From the NCBI GenBank assembly GCA_905212085.1, contig CAJMDF010000027.1, forward strand, positions 1 to 27,270: 27,270 nucleotides of DNA, written 5' to 3'. This stretch comes from an uncultured Clostridium sp. Lineage in GTDB: Bacteria; Cyanobacteriota; Vampirovibrionia; Gastranaerophilales; Gastranaerophilaceae. The first letter of the stretch is position 1, and each line of letters opens with the position of its first letter. Below, piece after piece: positions 1-6,303 of the stretch. A program made the position numbers and the translations under genes. The notes under the pieces are model-generated. The model was given only the letters and a program-made list of their open reading frames with translations. It was not told the origin of the DNA and did no database searches.

Positions 1-63
1 TGTTATTAAAATAATAATAAAATATTATTGAATAATTTATCTCCGATGGGTCTTCCAGACAGG

Positions 64-87
64 GGAACTTTTTATGGAAAAAGTTCC
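64..87. repeat. Perfect 10-bp hairpin, 4-nt loop
   Basis: GGAACTTTTT at 64-73 pairs exactly with AAAAAGTTCC at 78-87 around the loop ATGG. No T-run follows on either strand in the position expected of an intrinsic terminator. It is probably an intergenic palindromic repeat; its function is unknown. Confidence 0.75.
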
Positions 88-112
88 ACAAAACCACCCA
101 CACGCTTCATTT

Positions 113-206
113 GCTAATAATTTGTAATGGCTCAACTTAAATAGGCTTAACTCGCTAACGCTCAAACAAAAGCCTATTTGAAGATTGTTTCGCCAACAAT
201 TATTGC
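113..206 (+). ncRNA. Structured element, copy 1 (possible ncRNA or mobile palindromic repeat)
   Basis: The element reads: outer stem (GC-t-AATAATT at 113-122 with AATTATTGC at 198-206, plus TGG 128-130 with CCA 193-195), joint CTCAACTT (131-138), inner 10-bp stem AAATAGGCTT (139-148) with AAGCCTATTT (170-179), loop AACTCGCTA-ACGCTCAAACA (149-168), and joint ATTGTTTCG (184-192). The joints and loop recur in copy 2 on the other strand, while the stems there have different but still complementary bases. That pattern is the mark of selection on structure. Whether it acts as RNA, single-stranded DNA or a transposable repeat cannot be told from the window. Confidence 0.6.
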
Positions 207-232
207 TCATTCAGCTATTGTGGGGAATAAAT

Positions 233-363
233 TAATCACTACTTAACGAAACAATGACAAAACGAGTGCTGTTTGAGCGGTAAAATTTTTGATTCTGAAA
301 CAAGTTCAGAATGACTAAAATATAGCGAGTTCACTCGTTTTAAGTTGAGTTTAGTAGTGATTA
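233..363 (-). ncRNA. Structured element, copy 2, carrying an inserted hairpin
   Basis: Read on the minus strand: outer 11-bp stem TAATCACTACT (363-353) with AGTAGTGATTA (243-233), joint CTCAACTT (349-342), inner stem AAAACGAGTG (341-332) with CACTCGTTTT (268-259), loop halves AACTCGCTA (331-323) and CGCTCAAACA (279-270), and joint ATTGTTTCG (255-247). Copy 1 has the same parts in the same order. Five of the ten inner-stem pairs differ between copies, and all five are compensated. Here the loop is split by about 42 bases that contain a hairpin. Confidence 0.6.
281..324. repeat. TA-flanked short hairpin insertion in the loop of copy 2
   Basis: Compared with copy 1, the loop of copy 2 is interrupted between CGCTC and GCTA by about 42 bases, with TA at both borders (281-282 and 323-324). 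The insert holds the hairpin ATTCTGAA (292-299) with TTCAGAAT (305-312). TA duplication suggests a miniature element moved by a TA-targeting transposase, but with one example that is an inference. Confidence 0.5.
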
Positions 364-390
364 GACAATCTGCGTGTTTTCTTTTCTTAT

Positions 391-434
391 GTATATTCTT
401 TTCTTTTGCATCGCAACAAAAGAAAAGAATATAC
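391..434. repeat. Perfect 18-bp hairpin, 8-nt loop
   Basis: The 18 bases at 391-408 pair exactly with those at 417-434 around the loop CATCGCAA. The arms are purine/pyrimidine biased (TTCTTTTCTTTTG). There is no terminal T-run. It lies about 50 bases before the fab operon promoter, so it could end upstream transcription or simply be an intergenic repeat. Confidence 0.75.
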
Positions 435-485
435 AACAATAAAATGATTTGATTAGATTCAAATAACATATATTATGTTATAAAA

Positions 486-515
486 TTGACAATGCATTTG
501 CTTTTATTCTATAAT
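486..515 (+). promoter_or_regulatory. Sigma-70-type promoter of the rpmF-fab operon
   Basis: TTGACA (486-491) and TATAAT (510-515) both match consensus, with an 18-base spacer. Transcription should start near 522, about 30 bases before the ATG at 554. Confidence 0.8.
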
Positions 516-553
516 TTAATATACTTGTTAAAGAAAGTAAAAAGGAGTGTGAA

Positions 554-805
554 ATGGCACAACAATTTAATGCTCAAAATATAAAAAAACGAGTTTCTGT
601 TTTAGTTTTTCTAAAGGGATCTACAGCACCTTTAGTTTTATATGTTGAAAAACCGGAAGAACTTTATGCAGAATTACAACAAGCTATGAAAAGTCCTGCT
701 GCAACTTTGATTGAAAAAGATACATTGGGACCTTTGAAAAAAGTTTGCTTTATCTCTAATCAGGTAGCAGCTTTGGCAATACAAGAAGAACAATACGTAG
801 GATAA
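554..805 (+). CDS. Unknown 83-aa protein, first gene of the fab operon
   Basis: I do not recognise this protein. It is 83 residues, with no signal peptide or membrane segment, so probably cytoplasmic. Residues 11-50 alternate hydrophobic and polar positions (RVSVLVFLKG, APLVLYVE), which suggests beta strands followed by a helix (PEELYAELQQAM). The start is well fixed: AGGAG at 543-547 lies 6 bases before ATG, behind a consensus promoter. It ends 8 bases before the DUF177 gene, so it is co-transcribed with the ribosomal protein L32 and fatty-acid genes. A housekeeping or regulatory role for that operon is possible but unproven. Confidence 0.8.
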   Translation: MAQQFNAQNIKKRVSVLVFLKGSTAPLVLYVEKPEELYAELQQAMKSPAATLIEKDTLGPLKKVCFISNQVAALAIQEEQYVG

Positions 806-813
806 ATAATTAA

Positions 814-1302
814 ATGGATTACAAAATTTCTATTGAAGAATTGGAGAATAGCTCAGGAAAAACTCTTGAATTTCATTTTGAAGATAAAATTGAAGGGTTG
901 AATTGTGTTACTCCGATTACTTCGGATTTAGAAATAAAATCTTTAGGTGAATTTATAGAAGTCACAGGAAATGTTAAAGGAATTGTTAAACTTGAATGTG
1001 ATTTATGTTTAAAAGAATTTGACTATGAACTAGATTTTTCAATAGATGAAATGTTTGCTAAAGATAAGCTCTTAGAGGATTATGGGCAAGAATTTGAATT
1101 GAGAGACGGACAGTTTGTAACCGATCTTGACGGCGCAGATGAAATTGATATTTATGACTTATTGTATCAATCTGTAATATTAAATTTACCAAATAAGAAA
1201 GTTTGTGGTATAAATTGTAATGGGGATAAATTTTTAAAAGAAGAAAATTTATCCGATCCTAGATTAGAAGTTTTCAAAAACATCAAAATCGAAGGAAAGT
1301 AA
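814..1302 (+). CDS. DUF177 / YceD family protein
   Basis: A 162-residue cytoplasmic protein of the DUF177 (YceD) family. Family members sit next to rpmF in most bacteria and have been linked to 23S rRNA accumulation. Visible marks are the CxxC pair C62/C65 in ECDLCLKEF after a run of beta strands, the acidic DEMF segment, and C131/C135 near the C-terminus (VCGINCNG), where the family usually has a second cysteine cluster. The length is typical. The Shine-Dalgarno is weak (AGGAT, 799-803), so translation may be coupled to the gene 8 bases upstream. The position directly before rpmF strongly supports the call; biochemical function is only partly known for the family. Confidence 0.85.
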   Translation: MDYKISIEELENSSGKTLEFHFEDKIEGLNCVTPITSDLEIKSLGEFIEVTGNVKGIVKLECDLCLKEFDYELDFSIDEMFAKDKLLEDYGQEFELRDGQFVTDLDGADEIDIYDLLYQSVILNLPNKKVCGINCNGDKFLKEENLSDPRLEVFKNIKIEGK

Positions 1303-1343
1303 GAAATATAAGTAGTATAAGAAAATAAAAAGGAAAAAGAAAA

Positions 1344-1670
1344 ATGGCAGTACCTAAGAAAAGAACAGGACACTCAGCACAAGGACACAGAAGAAGTAAC
1401 TGGAAAGCTACAAAACCAGAAACTACTAAATGCCCTAACTGCGGAGAAACAGTATTAACACACACAGTATGCACAGCTTGCGGAACTTACAAAGGAAAAC
1501 CTGTAAGTATTAAAGACAGAGTTGAAGAAGAAGCAGTTAAAGAAGAAAAAAAATCTGCTAAGAAATCAACTAAAAAAGCTGAAAAAGCAGAAGAAGTAAA
1601 AGCAGAAGCAACTGAAGAAGTAAAAGAAGAAGCTCCTGCAGAAGAATCTTCAGAAACAGAAGAAAAATAG
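1344..1670 (+). CDS. rpmF: 50S ribosomal protein L32 with long charged C-terminal tail
   Basis: Ribosomal protein L32, part of the large subunit. The N-terminus MAVPKKRTG and the segment HRRSNWK are family signatures. A zinc ribbon follows: C30, C33, C43, C46 (CPNC and CTAC), all four ligands kept. L32 is normally about 56-60 residues. This one is 108 because residues 58-108 form a tail of Lys, Glu, Ala and Ser, first lysine-rich and then strongly acidic, ending ETEEK. The tail is in frame with no sign of fusion to a known domain and is predicted disordered. The start has a purine-rich binding site (AAGGAAAAAG). A perfect hairpin follows the stop and precedes plsX. Confidence 0.95.
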   Translation: MAVPKKRTGHSAQGHRRSNWKATKPETTKCPNCGETVLTHTVCTACGTYKGKPVSIKDRVEEEAVKEEKKSAKKSTKKAEKAEEVKAEATEEVKEEAPAEESSETEEK

Positions 1671-1680
1671 ATTATAATAT

Positions 1681-1717
1681 TATAACTTGAATGGTTTTAT
1701 ATACCATTCAAGTTATA
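1681..1717 (+). promoter_or_regulatory. Perfect 15-bp hairpin between rpmF and plsX
   Basis: TATAACTTGAATGGT (1681-1695) pairs exactly with 1703-1717 around the loop TTTATAT. The bases after it are A-rich, not T-rich, so it is not a standard intrinsic terminator. It may protect the rpmF mRNA end or act as a processing site, letting L32 be made at a different level from PlsX. Confidence 0.6.
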
Positions 1718-1762
1718 AAAAATAAAAACCGTTATTTTATATAAGACTTTGAGAGGGATAAG

Positions 1763-2821
1763 ATGACAAGAATAGCAATAGATGCAATGGGTGGTGATCA
1801 TGCTCCGCATGAAATAGTTGCAGGGGCAGTATGGGCAGCTAAAGAATACGGAGTTGCAATTGAGTTAGTCGGAAAACAAGATAGAATTGAGCAAGAACTT
1901 GATAAGATTACTCATGAAGGATTTATGACAGATTACGGTAAAGGCGGAGCTGCTAAATACCGTGTAAAAATTGATACTTCTAAACTTGATATAAAAATTA
2001 CCCACGCTTCTGAAGTAATTGAAATGGGTGAAGCTCCCGGACAAGCTATTCGTAAAAAGAAAAAGTCATCTATCGTTTTAGCAGTTGATGCTGTAGCTCA
2101 AGGAAGTTCTGATGCTGTTGTTGCAGCAGGATCTACAGGTGCTGCAATGGCATCAAGTTTATTCGGGTTAGGCAGAATCCCCGGAATTGACAGACCAGCT
2201 ATTGCTGTTACTTTGCCTACTATTAAAAAACCTATTGTTGTAATTGATGGAGGTGCAAACAGTAATTGTTCTCCTGAAATGTTGTATCAATTTGCAATTA
2301 TGGGTGCAACTTTCTCTAAAAATGTTTTAGGTATTGAACATCCTAGAGTAGGTGTTTTAAATATCGGTGAAGAAGCCGGAAAAGGTAATGAATTAGCTCA
2401 AGCTACTTATAAATTATTAGAAGCTCAACAAGATAAATTAAATTTTGTTGGAAATATTGAAGGAAAAGAAATTTTCTTGAGCGTTTGTGATGTTGTAGTA
2501 TGTGACGGGTTCGTTGGTAACGTAGCATTGAAAGTTACTGAAGGAACATCTCAAATGTTATTCAGAATGTTGAAACAAGAATTTAAAGCTGATATTTTAG
2601 GAAAAATTATCGGTTTGATGGCAAAACCTTTCATGAAAAGAATTTATACAAAAATTAATTATGAAGAATTTGGCGGAGCTTTACTTTTAGGTGTAAAAGG
2701 GATTACAGTAATCTCTCATGGCAGAAGTAAAGCATATGCAATTAAAAATGCCGTAAGAGTTGCAAAACACGCTGTAGAAACAGGCGTAAACGAAAAAATA
2801 GCTAAGTTTTATGAGGAATAA
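1763..2821 (+). CDS. plsX: Phosphate acyltransferase PlsX
   Basis: PlsX makes acyl-phosphate from acyl-ACP for phospholipid synthesis (the PlsX/PlsY route) as a soluble or membrane-associated enzyme. The family start motif IAIDAMGGDHAP is at residues 4-15. Other signatures are HASEVIEMGEAPGQAIR with a basic KKKK patch, AAGSTGAAMAS, and VVVCDGFVGNVALK. At 352 residues it has the usual family length. The start has an AGAGGG site. It ends 5 bases before fabH, so the two are translated from one message. The segment around residues 59-72 (YGKGGAAKYRVKID) is a short insertion-like stretch before the conserved HASEVI motif. Confidence 0.95.
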   Translation: MTRIAIDAMGGDHAPHEIVAGAVWAAKEYGVAIELVGKQDRIEQELDKITHEGFMTDYGKGGAAKYRVKIDTSKLDIKITHASEVIEMGEAPGQAIRKKKKSSIVLAVDAVAQGSSDAVVAAGSTGAAMASSLFGLGRIPGIDRPAIAVTLPTIKKPIVVIDGGANSNCSPEMLYQFAIMGATFSKNVLGIEHPRVGVLNIGEEAGKGNELAQATYKLLEAQQDKLNFVGNIEGKEIFLSVCDVVVCDGFVGNVALKVTEGTSQMLFRMLKQEFKADILGKIIGLMAKPFMKRIYTKINYEEFGGALLLGVKGITVISHGRSKAYAIKNAVRVAKHAVETGVNEKIAKFYEE

Positions 2822-2826
2822 AATAT

Positions 2827-3837
2827 ATGACAGATAAATTAATTCCATTGAGAATTGCAGGTGTAGGATATAGTTTACCTGAAACAGTTATTACAAATGA
2901 TGATTTAACAAAATTGTATGAAACATCAGATGAATGGATTTATACTAGAACTGGTATTAAGGAAAGACGTGTAGTATCAGGCGAACAAAACGCTATTGAT
3001 TTAGGATTTGAAGCAGCTCAAAGAGCCTTAGAAAAAGCAAAGATGAATCCTGATGATATTGACTTGATTGTTGCAGCATCTTCAGCACCTCCTGATTTAT
3101 ATCCTGCTATTGCTTGTCATATTCATCAAAGATTGGGCATAAAGGCACAAATCCCAGCATTTGATATTACAGCAGCATGCTCGGGTTTAATTTATGCTTT
3201 GAGTATAGCAAGAGCATATATTGCATCAGGTATGTATAAAAATATTTTGCTTGTTGCAACTGATAATAATTCCCGTTTGGTAAACTGGGAAGACAGATCA
3301 ACTTCAATTTTATTTGGTGACGGTGCCGGTGCTATGGTAGTTACACAAGCAGAAGATGGTATTGACGATATTATCGCAATTGATATTAAAGCTGACGGTA
3401 ACTATGGTAATTTGATTGAATTATCATTTGACGGTAAAAATTGTCCTTTGGTTGAACAATATGAGGAAAAACCAAAAGGTATCAGAATGAATGGACGCGG
3501 TGTATATACATTTGTTGCCAAAATCCTTCCTCATTATGTAGAAAATCTAATTACAAATGCAGGATTAAAAGCAGAAGATATTGACTATTTAATTCCGCAC
3601 CAAGCAAATATTAGAATTATTCAAGCTGTTCAAGAAAGATTAGGATATTCTGATGATAAAGTCGTTACAAATATCAAATATTATGGAAACACTTCAGCAG
3701 CTTCAATTCCTATTGCTTTGGCTGAAAGCGTAGAAAAAGGTAATGTAAAACTTGGAACAACTGCTGTTCTTTGCGGTTTTGGTGCTGGTATGACATGGGG
3801 CGGTGCAATAGTTAGATTAAGAGAAGGAATTTGCTAG
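2827..3837 (+). CDS. fabH: 3-oxoacyl-ACP synthase III (KAS III)
   Basis: FabH starts type II fatty-acid synthesis by condensing acetyl-CoA with malonyl-ACP. The catalytic triad is intact: C118 in ITAACSGL, H258 in IPHQANIR, and N288 in YYGNTSAAS. The glycine-rich C-terminal GFGAGMTWGG is also present. The length of 336 is standard. The N-terminal DEWIYTRTGIKERR matches the family CoA-binding region. The stop TAG is followed directly by the ATG of the next small gene. Acyl-chain preference (straight or branched primer) cannot be read from this sequence alone. Confidence 0.96.
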   Translation: MTDKLIPLRIAGVGYSLPETVITNDDLTKLYETSDEWIYTRTGIKERRVVSGEQNAIDLGFEAAQRALEKAKMNPDDIDLIVAASSAPPDLYPAIACHIHQRLGIKAQIPAFDITAACSGLIYALSIARAYIASGMYKNILLVATDNNSRLVNWEDRSTSILFGDGAGAMVVTQAEDGIDDIIAIDIKADGNYGNLIELSFDGKNCPLVEQYEEKPKGIRMNGRGVYTFVAKILPHYVENLITNAGLKAEDIDYLIPHQANIRIIQAVQERLGYSDDKVVTNIKYYGNTSAASIPIALAESVEKGNVKLGTTAVLCGFGAGMTWGGAIVRLREGIC

Positions 3838-4065
3838 ATGAGTATTGCTAAAATACAAGGATTAAAAATTTCAGCTACTCGTATGTCAGGTTTTACAAAT
3901 CCGTCTGACATATTAGGTTTGTCTTTTGTTCATAATTTAAAGTCAAAAAATGTTGAAACAATTCGTTCTTGCAAGCCTTTTAAACCAGAATGTGAATTTT
4001 GTAAAGAAAAGCTTGGTCTTTTAAAAGACGATGTATTTACAAAATCTCAAAAAGTATCTAAATAA
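3838..4065 (+). CDS. Unknown 75-aa protein between fabH and fabD
   Basis: I do not recognise this small protein. It starts on the base after the fabH stop codon (TAG then ATG), with AAGGA inside the fabH end as binding site, and its own stop overlaps the Shine-Dalgarno of fabD. This tight packing argues that it is real. Three cysteines, C45, C52 and C55, sit in SCKPFKPECEFCKEK, a possible metal site. There is no signal peptide or membrane helix. It is an extra gene compared with the usual fabH-fabD order. A role tied to fatty-acid synthesis is only suggested by position. Confidence 0.7.
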   Translation: MSIAKIQGLKISATRMSGFTNPSDILGLSFVHNLKSKNVETIRSCKPFKPECEFCKEKLGLLKDDVFTKSQKVSK

Positions 4066-4075
4066 GGAGTATATT

Positions 4076-5023
4076 ATGACAAAAAAAATAGCTTTTCTTT
4101 TCCCTGGACAAGGATCTCAGTCTGTAGGTATGGGTAAAGACTTGTATGATAATTTTGAGAGTGCAAAATCTGTGTTTGACACAGCAGATAAAGTTTTAGG
4201 CAAAAGTATTACAACATTGTGTTTTGAAGGACCGGAAGATGCTTTAAAACAAACCGTAAATACTCAACCTTGTATTGTAACTATGTCTATTGCAGCATTA
4301 GAAGCTTTGAAATCTCAGTTAAATATAAAACCTGATTTTGTAGCAGGACATTCTTTAGGTGAATATTGTGCTATGTATGAGGCTGGTGTAATGTCTTTAG
4401 ATACAACATTAAAAGCTATTCAAAAAAGAGCTGATTTAATGGGTTCAACTCATGGCGGTGCAATGTCTGCAATTTTAAATGCTCCGGAAGGTGCTTTAGA
4501 AGAAGTGTTGAAAGAAGCTTCTCAAGTTGGATATGTAGATGTTGCAAATTATAATTCACCTGCGCAAGTTGTAATCACAGGTGATGAGGCTGCAGTTGCA
4601 AAAGCAGGAGAATTGTTACTTGCAAAAGGTGCAAGAAGAGTTGTTCCTCTAGCTGTATCAGGTGCATTCCACTCTAAGTTTATGGAAAACGCAGGGCATG
4701 AATTTGAAGGTTTTGTAAATTCTCTTGAATTACATAATGCTCAAATTCCTGTTGTGACAAACGTTGATGCTTCTGCAACAACTGAAAGTTCTGATTTTAG
4801 AGCTAAAATGCCAAAACAAATTTATTCATCAGTTCATTGGACTCAAACAATTCAAAAAATGGCATCAGAAGGTGTTGAAATTTTTGTAGAAATAGGTCCA
4901 GGTAAAGTTTTAGCAGGATTGAATAAAAAAATTACACCTGAAGCAAAAGTATTTAATATTTATGATAAAGCATCTTTAGATGCTACTATTCAATCTTTGA
5001 AAGAAGAATTGGTGTGTGTATAG
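4076..5023 (+). CDS. fabD: Malonyl-CoA:ACP transacylase
   Basis: FabD moves the malonyl group from CoA to acyl carrier protein, supplying the extender unit. Motifs: GQGSQ at 11-15, nucleophile S93 in GHSLGEY, R118 in QKRADLM for the malonate carboxylate, and H199 in SGAFHSKFM. The chosen start at 4076 gives 315 residues, the usual length, and has AAGGAG eight bases upstream. An earlier in-frame ATG at 4031 lies inside the preceding gene and would add unrelated residues. fabG follows after a 38-base gap with its own strong binding site. Confidence 0.96.
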   Translation: MTKKIAFLFPGQGSQSVGMGKDLYDNFESAKSVFDTADKVLGKSITTLCFEGPEDALKQTVNTQPCIVTMSIAALEALKSQLNIKPDFVAGHSLGEYCAMYEAGVMSLDTTLKAIQKRADLMGSTHGGAMSAILNAPEGALEEVLKEASQVGYVDVANYNSPAQVVITGDEAAVAKAGELLLAKGARRVVPLAVSGAFHSKFMENAGHEFEGFVNSLELHNAQIPVVTNVDASATTESSDFRAKMPKQIYSSVHWTQTIQKMASEGVEIFVEIGPGKVLAGLNKKITPEAKVFNIYDKASLDATIQSLKEELVCV

Positions 5024-5061
5024 TTAGGAGTAAAATCCGATAATCAATAAGGAGAAAATTC

Positions 5062-5793
5062 ATGACAGAAAGAAAAATTGCATTAGTAACAGGCGGTTCT
5101 CGCGGTATCGGTTTAGCTTGTGCAAAAGAACTTGCAAAAGCTGGTTGTGATATCATTATCAACGATATTTGCGAAGCAGAAAAAGCTCAACCTGCTTTAG
5201 ATGAAATTAAAGAATTAGGTGCAAATGCTTATTTTTACAGATTTGATGTTTCAGATCCTGTTGCTGTACAAGAAAATGTTGATAAAATGATTGCAGAACA
5301 TGGTAAAATTGATGTTTTATTAAATAATGCCGGCATTACAAAAGACGGTTTGTTCATTAGAATGGATATGGAACAATGGGAAAGAGTTATTAAAATCAAT
5401 TTGACAAGTGCATATTGTGTAACTCATGCTGTAATAAAATATATGATGAAAGCTCGTCAAGGTTCTATCATCAATATGTCAAGTGTTGTAGGCTTACATG
5501 GTAATCCAGGTCAAGCAAACTATTCAGCTTCAAAAGCAGGTTTAGTAGGTTTGACAAAAACTTTAGCTAAAGAATTCGGCTCAAGAAACATCAGAGTAAA
5601 TGCTGTATGCCCTGGATTTATTCAAACAGCTATGACTGCAAACCTTCCTAATATCGAAGAATACTTGAAAGCTATTCCAATGAAGAGATTAGGAACTCCT
5701 GAAGATATTGCTAAAACTGTTAAATATTTAGCTCTTGATGCAGATTATGTTTCAGGTCAGGCAATCGAAGTTGCAGGTGCTTTAATCATATAA
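5062..5793 (+). CDS. fabG: 3-oxoacyl-ACP reductase
   Basis: FabG is the NADPH-dependent short-chain reductase that carries out the first reduction of each elongation cycle. The Rossmann motif TGGSRGIG is at residues 10-17, NNAG at 88-91, and the catalytic set is N113, S141, Y154 and K158 (SSVVG and YSASKAG). The length of 243 is typical. The Shine-Dalgarno AAGGAG lies just before the start. It belongs to the fab operon. A small 8-bp hairpin at 5804-5827 without a T-run and a separate promoter follow before acpP, so expression may split here. Confidence 0.96.
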   Translation: MTERKIALVTGGSRGIGLACAKELAKAGCDIIINDICEAEKAQPALDEIKELGANAYFYRFDVSDPVAVQENVDKMIAEHGKIDVLLNNAGITKDGLFIRMDMEQWERVIKINLTSAYCVTHAVIKYMMKARQGSIINMSSVVGLHGNPGQANYSASKAGLVGLTKTLAKEFGSRNIRVNAVCPGFIQTAMTANLPNIEEYLKAIPMKRLGTPEDIAKTVKYLALDADYVSGQAIEVAGALII

Positions 5794-5853
5794 TTTACCA
5801 TCTGTTAAAAAAGTTAAGATTTTTAACAATATGGCTGTATGATTGTAAATTCC

Positions 5854-5882
5854 TTGCAAAAAAATCTTGCTCTAAGTATAAT
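5854..5882 (+). promoter_or_regulatory. Internal promoter for acpP
   Basis: TTGCAA (5854-5859), a 17-base spacer, and consensus TATAAT (5877-5882). Expected start near 5889, about 45 bases before the acpP ATG. Acyl carrier protein is needed in great excess over the enzymes, so a dedicated promoter makes sense. Confidence 0.75.
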
Positions 5883-5933
5883 ATTAGAGAACAAATAGTA
5901 TAGTATACAATTTAAATTATGAGGAAATTAGAA

Positions 5934-6164
5934 ATGAGTACATTTGAAAAAGTAAAAAAAGTTGTAGTAGATCAATTAAGCGTTGATGAAGCTTTAGTTA
6001 CTCCAGAAGCTAGCTTCACAGCTGACTTAGGTGCTGACTCTTTAGATACAGTTGAATTAGTTATGGCTTTCGAAGAAGAATTCGGTTGCGAAATCCCTGA
6101 TGAAGAAGCTGAAAAAATTCAAACTGTACAAGATGCAGTTAACTACATTGACTCTCACAAATAA
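5934..6164 (+). CDS. acpP: Acyl carrier protein
   Basis: Small acidic carrier whose 4'-phosphopantetheine arm holds the growing acyl chain. The attachment serine is S36 in the motif GADSLDTVELVM, followed by the acidic recognition helix EEEFGCEIPDEEAE. The 76 residues match the family. The start at 5934 is chosen because GAGGA (5921-5925) lies eight bases before it; an upstream in-frame ATG at 5919 overlaps that binding site and would add five residues. It has its own promoter and is followed by a hairpin before fabF. Confidence 0.96.
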   Translation: MSTFEKVKKVVVDQLSVDEALVTPEASFTADLGADSLDTVELVMAFEEEFGCEIPDEEAEKIQTVQDAVNYIDSHK

Positions 6165-6235
6165 GCTGCTACATTTCGTAGTCACTTAGATATCCGCTGA
6201 TTTCAAGATATTTAGTGAGATTTTATAAAAAGTTG

Positions 6236-6269
6236 CGAGGGTGAAAATTTAATATTGATTTTCCCCTCG
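6236..6269 (+). promoter_or_regulatory. Bulged hairpin between acpP and fabF
   Basis: CGAGGGtGAAAAT (6236-6248) pairs with ATTTTCCCCTCG (6258-6269), giving 12 pairs with one bulged T. No T-run follows. It could slow decay of acpP mRNA or cause partial termination, lowering fabF relative to acpP. This is an inference from position. Confidence 0.5.
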
Positions 6270-6303
6270 TATATTTCAAAGATAGTTTTAAAAAGGTAAA
6301 GAG

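Larger units (their letters stand above)
1..553. other. Non-coding, palindrome-rich region upstream of the fab operon
   Basis: No convincing gene lies here. The stretch is packed with inverted repeats: a perfect 10-bp hairpin at 64-87, two homologous structured elements at 113-206 and 233-363, an 8-bp hairpin at 292-312 and a perfect 18-bp hairpin at 391-434. The last 70 bases hold the promoter and ribosome binding site of the next gene. A 76-codon minus-strand reading frame crosses 239-469, but it is made of these repeats and is not counted as a gene. The region looks like an intergenic repeat island. Confidence 0.75.

Noticed and set aside
113..363. Integron attC sites or a CRISPR array
   Set aside because: attC sites keep the outer ends and vary inside, the opposite of this element, and no integrase is near. 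There are only two copies, in inverted orientation, so it is not a CRISPR array.
239..469. 76-codon minus-strand ORF in the upstream repeat region
   Set aside because: It consists of the inverted repeats themselves, has no binding site, and its translation (for example HSELVSES) is typical of translated intergenic palindromes.
1681..1717. Intrinsic terminator after rpmF
   Set aside because: The stem is perfect but is followed by A-rich sequence rather than a T-run.
4031..4075. Longer fabD start
   Set aside because: It lies within the preceding small gene, while ATG 4076 has AAGGAG and starts with the family N-terminus.
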